Positions 56,498-64,000 of a stretch of DNA of 64,000 nucleotides are shown here, one piece after another. How positions within the stretch are numbered: position 1 is the stretch's first letter; each line of letters begins with the position of its first letter. A model generated the notes under the pieces. That model did no database searches. It saw nothing but the letters and a program-made list of their open reading frames with translations, and had not been told where the DNA came from. The stretch is taken from positions 104,850 to 168,849 of the forward strand of contig JAJYOG010000003.1 in the NCBI GenBank assembly GCA_021785935.1. Direction: 5' to 3'. The stretch is from Actinomycetes bacterium (GTDB lineage Bacteria; Actinomycetota; Thermoleophilia; BMS3ABIN01). Made by a program: the position numbers and the translations under genes.

Positions 56498-57685
56498 ATG
56501 AAAATAGCCTTGGTATCAGAGTATTATTATCCCCTGCTTGGTGGCATAACCGAGCACGTTCACAATCTTGCGGGCGCCCTCAGTAAAAAGGGCCATGAGG
56601 TTACGGTCGTAACCCACAACCTAAAGCCCCGCAAATATCACCATTTTCCGGATGAGCCGCTCACATTCACCGTCGAGAGATTCGGCAAGGGCATTCCCAT
56701 TTATTCGAACGGCTCTTTTGCCCGCGTAACCCTCGGCCGCGGATTGGGAGAGAACCTGACCCGGTTCTTCGAGCGCGAGAAGTTCGACGTTATCCATGCG
56801 CACTCGCCGCTGACGCCGATACTGCCGCTGGTGGCGGTCCGCCGGTCCAACGCCCCCGTGACGGTAGGAACATTCCACACTTACTTCGACCGCAGCCACG
56901 GCTACGGACTGCTAAAGAAAAAATTTATGGAGAGCATGAACATGATGGACGGCAGGATCGTCGTCTCCGACGCCTGCGTCGAGGCGCTTTCACGATATTT
57001 TGACACCGATTACCGCGTCATCCCCAATGGAGTCGATACCGACTATTTCCATCCCGATACTCCGATGATGCCAGAATTCGACGACGGCAAGCTCAACATC
57101 CTCTTCGTCGGGCGCTTCGATCCCCGCAACGGCCTCAAGACCATGCTGGAAGCTTTTAGGTTGGTCAAGCGGCAATACGACAACTGCCGCCTGATCGTCG
57201 TTGGCGACGGCCCGCTGCGGCCCTACTACCGCACCATCATGGATAAAAAACTTGCCGAGGATATACACTTCGCCGGACTTATCAACGGCGGCCGTCCCAA
57301 TTATTATGCTTCCGCCGACATCTATTGCACCCCTTGCACCAAGGCTTCTTTCGGAGTCGTGCTCCTGGAAGCAATGGCGTCGGCAACGCCAATCGTGGCT
57401 TCGGATATCAACGGCTACCGGCTGGTGATGGATGACAACCGGCAGGGCATCCTGGTGCCGGAAACATCGGCGGCGGGATTTGCGGAAGCGCTCATGCGGT
57501 TGCTGAAAGATCCCGGCCTGCGCCAGCGTATGGGCCAGGAAGGCCGCCGCACGGCGGTCGATGTCTTCTCCTGGGATCTCGTCGCGACCCAGGTAGAGCA
57601 ATATTACCTGGAGCTGATGGGCGGCCAGGGTATCGGTGATTTTGCCGGCCCGGTTCCGGAGAAAATATTCGCCCTGAATGAATAA
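56498..57685 (+). CDS. GT4 family glycosyltransferase
   Basis: MKIALVSEYYYPLLGGITEHVHNLAGALSKKGHEVTVVTH...ILFVGRFDPRNGLKTMLEAFRLVK...GVVLLEAMASATPIVAS. Confidence 0.92.
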   Translation: MKIALVSEYYYPLLGGITEHVHNLAGALSKKGHEVTVVTHNLKPRKYHHFPDEPLTFTVERFGKGIPIYSNGSFARVTLGRGLGENLTRFFEREKFDVIHAHSPLTPILPLVAVRRSNAPVTVGTFHTYFDRSHGYGLLKKKFMESMNMMDGRIVVSDACVEALSRYFDTDYRVIPNGVDTDYFHPDTPMMPEFDDGKLNILFVGRFDPRNGLKTMLEAFRLVKRQYDNCRLIVVGDGPLRPYYRTIMDKKLAEDIHFAGLINGGRPNYYASADIYCTPCTKASFGVVLLEAMASATPIVASDINGYRLVMDDNRQGILVPETSAAGFAEALMRLLKDPGLRQRMGQEGRRTAVDVFSWDLVATQVEQYYLELMGGQGIGDFAGPVPEKIFALNE

Positions 57686-58502
57686 GCGCGGAGCCCTGTT
57701 AGTACTGGGCTCTCTCTCCGGCGGTTCTTTCCTCGCCTTTGCCGCCATCTCCCATTGGCTCTACCACCTGCGCGGCCGCGAGCGGTTGGGTAAAACCCTC
57801 CTGGCCGTGAGCTGCGCCTTTGAAGGTCTCTTTCTCTACTCTTTCCTGGTGCCTAATTTTCCGCTGACCGGCCGGGTCTTTTACCGCGGCCGCACCGATG
57901 GCAACCGCGTCGCCCTCACCTTCGATGATGGTCCACGGGCGCCTTACACCGGGCAGATACTGGACATCCTTAAAAAAGAAGGTGTGACGGCGACATTCTT
58001 CGTTCTCGGCGAGAACGCCCGGCGCCATCCCGAGCTGGTCAAGCGTATCGAGCTTGAAGGCCACCGCGTCGCCAACCACGGTATGGACCACGGCATCATG
58101 ATGTTCGCAGGGGGCGACACGGCGCTGGCGCAGGTCGAATCCGGCGATAGCGCCCTGCGCGACGCGGGTGTGTTAGGCCCGGCGCCGTTATTCCGGGCGC
58201 CGCACGGATGGCTGAGCCCGCTTGCCCACCGCGCCATTTCGCGCCGTGGCTACCGGGTAACTGGCTGGACAAAAGGTGTCTGGGACACGGCTTTACCCGG
58301 TGTGCGGTCAATTGTTTCACGCACTGAGGAGCTGCTGGCGCCGGGCTCAATCCTGCTGCTCCACGATGGCTGGAGCGGGCCCTCCCAGGAGGACCGCTCG
58401 CAGACAGTCGCCGCCCTTTCTGAAATAATCAGGCGAGCGAGATCGCGAGGGTTGGAGTTTGTTCCCGTGGAACAGATGATGGCGGAGGCAGACCTGCTTT
58501 GA
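57678..58502 (+). CDS. Polysaccharide deacetylase (NodB/CE4)
   Basis: VALTFDDGPRAPYTGQILDILKKEGVTATFFVLGENARRHPELVKRI. Confidence 0.92.
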   Translation: MNKRGALLVLGSLSGGSFLAFAAISHWLYHLRGRERLGKTLLAVSCAFEGLFLYSFLVPNFPLTGRVFYRGRTDGNRVALTFDDGPRAPYTGQILDILKKEGVTATFFVLGENARRHPELVKRIELEGHRVANHGMDHGIMMFAGGDTALAQVESGDSALRDAGVLGPAPLFRAPHGWLSPLAHRAISRRGYRVTGWTKGVWDTALPGVRSIVSRTEELLAPGSILLLHDGWSGPSQEDRSQTVAALSEIIRRARSRGLEFVPVEQMMAEADLL

Positions 58503-59608
58503 ACCGGGCAATCACGATTGTAAAAAAATATGGATTCCAGTTATTGACAGTGGCGATCGTGATCTACGTCCTCGCCTTTCACGTGGAGTACGACGAGCTG
58601 CTGAGAACCTTTGCCCGCGTGTCCTGGACTTTCGTGCTGCTGGCGATCATAGCCAATCTGTGCTCGATTATGCTGAAGGTCGCCAGCTGGAAATTTATCT
58701 TCGACTACACCTTCGAGGGAATCAGGGGGCGCTGGCGCGACCTTACCTCCGCCCTGATGATCGGCTTTCTTGTTAACCTGGTGATTCCCGCCCGCGTCGG
58801 TGAACTGGCGCGGGCCTTTGTTATCAGCCGCCGCCAGACACTTCAGGGAGCACCGGTTTCACGCTCCACTGTTTTCGGAACTATCGTCCTGGAGCGGGTC
58901 TTCGATGGAGTAGCGATGGCCATGATCGTGATTTACGGCATCGTTCATATGGATCTGCCGGGCTGGGCGGACAAGGGCGCCATCGTCCTGCTGGCGATCA
59001 GTTTTTTCTTTGCCGCGGTCATGATCGTCCTCGAAATCAAGCGGGAGAAACTGCAGGAGAGTGCCGATCAGGCTCAGGCAACCCTGGAAGAGCATCATCC
59101 CTGGTGGAAGCGGGGCGGCATCAAGTTGTACGGCGTCATCGCCCGCTTCAGTGAAGGCCAGAAAGTTCTTAGAAACCCCGGCCGCGTCGCCGCCATCTGT
59201 TGCACCACCGCCGCATCCTGGCTTTCGCAGCTGATCGCGGTCTACCTTTCGCTCCGCGCCTTTCACCTCGGCCACATCGGCATACTGGGCGCTCTGCTCC
59301 TGCTCATCCTCATAAATATTGCCGGAGCAATGCCGGCAACTCCCGGCAATGTCGGCGTCTTTCAGCTGGCCACGGTCATCCCTCTGACGGTAACTTATGA
59401 CATTCCCAAGACTATGGCCATCGCTTTTTCCATCGGCCTGCAGATCATCGAAGGTTCGATTGGCCTGATCGGAGGCAGCGCCTGCCTGCTTCACGAAGGC
59501 CTGAAGTTCGATCAGGTCAAAACCGGAGCCCGCGAACTCGAGGAAGAGGCGGAAGAAGAGGTGGAGGAAGAGGCGGAAGAGGAGGTGGAAGAAGAAGGCC
59601 CCGGGTGA
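58499..59608 (+). CDS. Lysylphosphatidylglycerol synthase TM-region-like flippase/UPF0104 protein
   Basis: LVNLVIPARVGELARAFVISRR, GTIVLERVFDGVAM, GAMPATPGNVGVFQLATVIPL. Acidic repeat tail. Confidence 0.85.
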   Translation: MNRAITIVKKYGFQLLTVAIVIYVLAFHVEYDELLRTFARVSWTFVLLAIIANLCSIMLKVASWKFIFDYTFEGIRGRWRDLTSALMIGFLVNLVIPARVGELARAFVISRRQTLQGAPVSRSTVFGTIVLERVFDGVAMAMIVIYGIVHMDLPGWADKGAIVLLAISFFFAAVMIVLEIKREKLQESADQAQATLEEHHPWWKRGGIKLYGVIARFSEGQKVLRNPGRVAAICCTTAASWLSQLIAVYLSLRAFHLGHIGILGALLLLILINIAGAMPATPGNVGVFQLATVIPLTVTYDIPKTMAIAFSIGLQIIEGSIGLIGGSACLLHEGLKFDQVKTGARELEEEAEEEVEEEAEEEVEEEGPG

Positions 59609-59792
59609 CCCCGCAGCGCGGCGACGGCCGTTGCTATCAGGGTGTTAATCCCTTAGTATCTTTTAGTTGTACATACCGTCACGTGTTTAGAGACGCTTAT
59701 TAAATGGGAAGTCTCCAAACAAGATCAACCGGTGTATCATCCTCCCCCGGAGGAAGGCATCAGGGACCCTGTATCACAACCCGTCCGGAGTT

Positions 59793-60785
59793 ATGCGCGT
59801 AGGCATCCCCAGATCGCTTCTTTATTACAAATATCTTCCTTTCTGGAAGACGTTCCTGGCCGAGCTGGGCCTGGAAGTCGAGACGTCCCCGCTAACCAAC
59901 AAGAAGATACTTTCCTGGGGAGTCGAAGTCGCGGAAAATGAGCTATGTGTCCCGGTCAAGGCCTTCTACGGCCACTGCATGGCTCTGCGCGGCAGGGTCG
60001 ACGCCCTGTTCGTGCCCCGCGTCGTCAGCGTCGAGGAGCGGGAATATACCTGCCCCAAGTTTCTGGGGCTGCCGGATATGGTGGCTGCCGTTGCCGACCA
60101 GCTGGAGCTGCCGCCGCTGCTTACCCCGAAGCTCAATCAGCGGGAAAAGCCCAGTGAATTTAAATGGCAACTGATCAATTTCGCCCGTGATCAGTTCGGC
60201 TTGAGCCGGTGGGATGCCATCGCGGCCCTGGAGGCTGCCCGGGTAGCACAGAAACGCTACCAGGAGGAACTGGTGAGGGGGCGCAAGCCCCTGGACCTGC
60301 TGCCGGCCAGCCGTCTCAACCGCCCCCGCTGGAAGACACCGAAGTCCGAGCGCAAGCGCATCGGGCTGCTCGGCCATCCATATAATATTTATGACGGCTA
60401 CATCACCCAGAATCTCATCGCCCGCCTGGAGGAGATGGGCGCCGAGCTGGTGGTTCCGGAGATGACCGACCACCATGTGCTGATGGAGGCCGCCACCGAC
60501 GTTCCCAAGCAGCTCTACTGGACATACGAGAAAGAGATAATGGGAGCGGTCAATCACTGGACCCGGCAAAAAATGGTCGACGGCGTCATCTACGTGCTCG
60601 CTTTCGCCTGCGGTCCGGACTCGCTGGTGCAGGTGCTGATCGAGCACCGGGCCCGCACCCACAATGTGCCGCTGATGTCGCTTACCATCGACGAACATAG
60701 CGGCGAGGCGGGACTGGTCACCCGTATCGAAGCTTTCACGGACATGCTCATGAGGAAGAAACGCACGGCGGAGGCAGTGGCTTGA
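59793..60785 (+). CDS. 2-hydroxyacyl-CoA dehydratase-family/acyl-CoA dehydratase activase-related protein (DUF2229-like)
   Basis: MRVGIPRSLLYYKYLPFWKTFLAELGLEVETSPLTNKKILSWGVEVAENELCVPVKAFYGH. Confidence 0.85.
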   Translation: MRVGIPRSLLYYKYLPFWKTFLAELGLEVETSPLTNKKILSWGVEVAENELCVPVKAFYGHCMALRGRVDALFVPRVVSVEEREYTCPKFLGLPDMVAAVADQLELPPLLTPKLNQREKPSEFKWQLINFARDQFGLSRWDAIAALEAARVAQKRYQEELVRGRKPLDLLPASRLNRPRWKTPKSERKRIGLLGHPYNIYDGYITQNLIARLEEMGAELVVPEMTDHHVLMEAATDVPKQLYWTYEKEIMGAVNHWTRQKMVDGVIYVLAFACGPDSLVQVLIEHRARTHNVPLMSLTIDEHSGEAGLVTRIEAFTDMLMRKKRTAEAVA

Positions 60786-61912
60786 AAGTCAGCGTTCCGC
60801 ACATGGGCCACCTTCACTGGATGATGGACGACCTCTTCGAACGGCTGGAGGTTGAGTATGTCAAGCCGCCCCCGTCGACAACCAAAACCCTGACCATCGG
60901 CGCCAAGCACAGCCCCGAATTCGCCTGTCTTCCCCTCAAGATCAACGTGGGCAATTATATCGAAGCCCTGGAGACTGGCGCCGACACACTGGTCATGGCC
61001 GGCGGCCACGGCCCCTGCCGTTTCGGTTACTACGGCATCGTCGAGCAGCGCATCCTGCTGGACCTGGGTTACGAATTCAATTTTTTAATGCTCGAACCTT
61101 TCTCCGACGGCGCTCTGGCCTTTTACAAAACTTTTAAGTCGCTCTCGCCGGGGCTGACCATTCCCAAGCTATACAGGATCCTCAAAATATCGTTCTCCAA
61201 GGGCAGGGCTTTTGATTATCTTTACAAGCGATCGCTACAGGTGCGCGCTTACGAAGTCAACCGCGGCGATACTTCCCGGGCGATTCGCGAAGCCGAGCAG
61301 ATCCTGACGCTTGCCCGCACGCCGGACGAAATTGAAGAGGCCGCCCGCGAGGCCCTGGCTGTAGTCGACGCCGTGGAGCAGGATCCGGACCGCGAAGTGC
61401 TCAAGGTGTGCGTCGTCGGCGAGTTCTTCCTGTTGCTCGAGCCCTTCAGTAATTTCGGGCTGGAGGAGATCCTCGGCCACATGGACGTCTATCTGGAACG
61501 CAGCGTTTGGGTGACAGACTGGATCGCCCCCAAGCGCGACAACAAGGTCTACGGCTTTCCCAAAAAATTTGTGGAAGAAAAGGCGGCTCCGTACCTGAAC
61601 CATAACGTCGGCGGTGAGGGCCGTGAAACCATCGGCGGTATCGTTCTGGCGGCGGAGCGCGGTTTCGACGGCATCATCCAGTTGCTGCCCTTTGGCTGCA
61701 TGCCGGAAAACATTGCGACCAGCATTATCCCCAAGGTCCAGCGGGACCATGACATACCGGTCCTGACGCTGGCGTTCGACGAGCAGACCGGCCGTGCCGG
61801 CATGGTCACTCGCATCGAGGCCTTCCTTGACCTGCTGGAAGCACGTCGTAAAACAGGTAAAACAGGGACGTACGTTTCCTATGTTTCCCAAAAACCTTCG
61901 GCGGCAGTATAA
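60782..61912 (+). CDS. 2-hydroxyacyl-CoA dehydratase-family protein (second subunit-like)
   Basis: HSPEFACLPLKINVGNYIEALETGADTLVMAGGHGPCRFGYYGIVEQRIL. 4-nt overlap with the previous CDS. Confidence 0.82.
   Translation: MKVSVPHMGHLHWMMDDLFERLEVEYVKPPPSTTKTLTIGAKHSPEFACLPLKINVGNYIEALETGADTLVMAGGHGPCRFGYYGIVEQRILLDLGYEFNFLMLEPFSDGALAFYKTFKSLSPGLTIPKLYRILKISFSKGRAFDYLYKRSLQVRAYEVNRGDTSRAIREAEQILTLARTPDEIEEAAREALAVVDAVEQDPDREVLKVCVVGEFFLLLEPFSNFGLEEILGHMDVYLERSVWVTDWIAPKRDNKVYGFPKKFVEEKAAPYLNHNVGGEGRETIGGIVLAAERGFDGIIQLLPFGCMPENIATSIIPKVQRDHDIPVLTLAFDEQTGRAGMVTRIEAFLDLLEARRKTGKTGTYVSYVSQKPSAAV
61865..61889 (+). repeat. Single copy of the REP-like motif
   Basis: gggacgtacgtttcctatgtttccc, shared with the inverted repeat at 51394-51480. 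Confidence 0.8.
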
Positions 61913-61938
61913 ATGAAACTTGACGAGAAGAAAGAGGA

Positions 61939-62958
61939 GTGACATTGGATATCCCGGCAAGGACAGGCTACCTCGGCATCGATGTAGGTTCTGTCAGCAC
62001 AAACCTGGTCATACTGGATGAGCATGCCGACGTTTTGGCGGCGATTTACCGCCGGACCCAGGGCCAGCCGATCAAGGCAGTCCAGGAAGGCCTCCGGGAA
62101 CTCACGGACCTGCTCCTGGATCAGAAGATTGAAGTCCGCGGCGTAGGCACGACGGGCAGCGCCCGCCACCTGTCCGGCATCATCGTCGGCGCCGACGTGG
62201 TCAAGAATGAAATTACCGCCCACGCGGTGGCTGCATCACAGGTAGTCCCCGATGTCAACACAGTGCTTGAAATCGGCGGCCAGGATTCAAAGCTGATCAT
62301 CCTGCGCGACGGCATTGTCACAGACTTCGCAATGAACTCGGTGTGCGCGGCCGGCACCGGCTCCTTCCTCGATCATCAGTCAACCCGGGTCGGCATCCCC
62401 ATCGAGGAGTTCGGCGCCTACGCCGTCCGATCTGAAAGCCCCGCCCATATCGCCGGGCGCTGCTCGGTTTTTGCCGAGTCGGACATGATCCATAAACAGC
62501 AGGTTGGCGTTGCCGTCGAGGACATCATCTACGGACTCTGCCACGCGCTGGTGCGCAATTACTTAAACAACCTCGGCAAAGGCAAGGATCTCGAGGCGCC
62601 GATCGTCTTCCAGGGTGGCGTGGCCGCTAACGCCGGAATGAAACGCGCATTCGAGGACGCCCTCGGGCTCGAGGTAGTAGTGCCGGCACATCATAACGTC
62701 ATGGGCGCCATTGGCAGCGCCATTCTGGCGATGGAGCTGGGGCTGGAAGCAGGAGAGACCAACTTCAAGGGCTTCGATGTCAGCGACCTTCACTATGACA
62801 CCTCAACCTTCGGCTGTAATGGTTGTTCCAACACCTGTGAGGTAGTCCGCATCAAGGTGGGGGGCAAGACCCTGGCCAGGTGGGGAGGACGGTGCGGCAA
62901 ATGGGAAAATGAAGACTCCCCTGGCGCCGGCAAGAAGAGAGTCAGAGCCTCTGCTTGA
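61939..62958 (+). CDS. (R)-2-hydroxyacyl-CoA dehydratase activase-type ATPase (BadF/BadG/HgdC family)
   Basis: YLGIDVGSVSTNLVILDEH, EIGGQDSKLIILRDGIVTDFAMNSVCAAGTGSFLDHQ, FQGGVAANAGMKRAFE. GTG start. Confidence 0.9.
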   Translation: MTLDIPARTGYLGIDVGSVSTNLVILDEHADVLAAIYRRTQGQPIKAVQEGLRELTDLLLDQKIEVRGVGTTGSARHLSGIIVGADVVKNEITAHAVAASQVVPDVNTVLEIGGQDSKLIILRDGIVTDFAMNSVCAAGTGSFLDHQSTRVGIPIEEFGAYAVRSESPAHIAGRCSVFAESDMIHKQQVGVAVEDIIYGLCHALVRNYLNNLGKGKDLEAPIVFQGGVAANAGMKRAFEDALGLEVVVPAHHNVMGAIGSAILAMELGLEAGETNFKGFDVSDLHYDTSTFGCNGCSNTCEVVRIKVGGKTLARWGGRCGKWENEDSPGAGKKRVRASA

Positions 62959-63054
62959 GGAACGTCATGCAGGTTAAAACCTCCGTCCGGCGAATAAAAT
63001 TTCCGGGAACTCAGGAGAATTCCGGATAAATCCGCAAAGGATGTGGGATAGATT

Positions 63055-63375
63055 ATGCCTGAAATGTCTGAAACAGAAATTTCCGCCTACATGGCCAGCA
63101 CCGGCCACCGGCGCTTCGAAGTCACAGCTTATGCGGGAGGATTGAAAATCACCGGCATAGCCTATTATGCCGCCGATACACGTTCCTCATCCAGGCGGGC
63201 TTCCGATTTCATCCATTCACTGACCCAGGAAAGGCTGACGCTGTCTTCCGCGAAGATATTCGAGCGCACAACAAACCAGTTGATAGATGAGCCGGATTTC
63301 ATAGTCATATCTCTGCCGCGGGTCGACGCCATCTTCGCAGATGAAATGGAGGAGACGAATCTGCGGGGAGCTTGA
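63055..63375 (+). CDS. Hypothetical protein
   Basis: 106 aa ORF (MPEMSETEISAYMASTGHRRFEVTAYAGGLKITGIAYYAADTRSSSRRASDFIHS). Confidence 0.55.
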   Translation: MPEMSETEISAYMASTGHRRFEVTAYAGGLKITGIAYYAADTRSSSRRASDFIHSLTQERLTLSSAKIFERTTNQLIDEPDFIVISLPRVDAIFADEMEETNLRGA

Positions 63376-63437
63376 CGCTCCGGCCGTGCCCGCCATTGGG
63401 CGTGACGCTCGGCTGCGCCCGCAGTCAAGCCGGGCAC

Positions 63438-63944
63438 TCAGGCGTTTCGCTGCCAGGACCCGTACGCGGCGGCGGCCATCCAGAAAAATCCCCAGATGCC
63501 ATATCCGGTCAGGGTGAACCTGAGAGCGAGAGCTGTGAGGGTGAACCCGGTCGCGAATCCCCAGATGCCAAAGCTTACCCCCGCTGCTCCGCAGATAGCG
63601 GACCAGACAGCCAGACCACGGCTGTGATGCCGCCCGCTGGCCCAGGAAATCGCCTCACCAATGCCATAACCCAGCCCGAATGCCACGATAATGGCAAAGA
63701 AGCTGATCATGGAAAGCACCAGCCCGAAGATGTAACCGCCGGCCGCGGCTGAGCCCAGCCCGGCAATCACGGTCAGCACCATACGCTCGGGCTTGACGCG
63801 CGGCCGCGCCGACTTTGGCATCCGTCCGCACTTCGCGCATTTAACGCCTACGGGAGTATAGATCATGCAGTCGGGGCAGATCGGATCGCCGCAGTTGCTG
63901 CATGAAACGTTGGTTTCAACGGAAGGGTGATTTACGCATTTCAT
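63438..63944 (-). CDS. B-box-type zinc-binding N-terminus plus membrane domain, unknown function
   Basis: MKCVNHPSVETNVSCSNCGDPICPDCMIYTPVGVKCAKCG followed by TM segments. Confidence 0.8.
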   Translation of the reverse strand: MKCVNHPSVETNVSCSNCGDPICPDCMIYTPVGVKCAKCGRMPKSARPRVKPERMVLTVIAGLGSAAAGGYIFGLVLSMISFFAIIVAFGLGYGIGEAISWASGRHHSRGLAVWSAICGAAGVSFGIWGFATGFTLTALALRFTLTGYGIWGFFWMAAAAYGSWQRNA

Positions 63945-64000
63945 ACTATGATAAGTCTAGCATAGCAGCGGGCGGGCCGAAGGCCCGCCCGCCAAAAAAA

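Noticed and set aside
63970-63990. Intrinsic terminator at window end (GGGCGGGCC-GAA-GGCCCGCCC)
   Set aside because: Strong hairpin, but the adjacent run is A on the plus strand and no T-run follows in either reading direction within the window.

Overview
Both strands of this 64 kb window are gene-dense, and the gene content suggests an anaerobic, possibly actinobacterial-type, bacterium (taxonomy is inference only). Main blocks: (1) 1-11.5 kb: envelope and glycosylation genes (GT39-like, OtsB, PHP-GT4 fusion, PIG-L deacetylase), a VapBC-like TA pair and TrpB2. (2) 11.7-17.4 kb: a selenocysteine locus (selA, selB, tRNA-Sec) interrupted by a DUF4143 AAA ATPase. It is followed by a ~0.7 kb segment bounded by a second, truncated tRNA-Sec 3' end and carrying DUF2283/DUF4258 genes. 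(3) 17.7-21.9 kb: a patch of interrupted genes (in-frame TAA, in-frame TGA, and a frameshift inside a radical-SAM CX3CX2C motif) plus a lipoprotein with an FtsX-ectodomain-like insert. (4) 22-36.5 kb: GadB, ZIP, SulP, SpoIIM, PD40 lipoprotein, P-type ATPase and MrfA/YprA-type helicase. (5) 36.5-36.7 kb: a compact promoter-RBS-46 aa peptide-terminator unit resembling a RiPP precursor. (6) 36.7-54.4 kb: a same-strand set of tetrapyrrole, cytochrome-maturation and multihaem cytochrome genes, including siroheme-dependent haem synthesis (ahbA/B/C/D). (7) 54.5-64 kb: SurE, HAD, GT4, polysaccharide deacetylase, LPG-synthase-like, and a split 2-hydroxyacyl-CoA dehydratase/activase trio. All family calls come from reading the translations; no database search was run.
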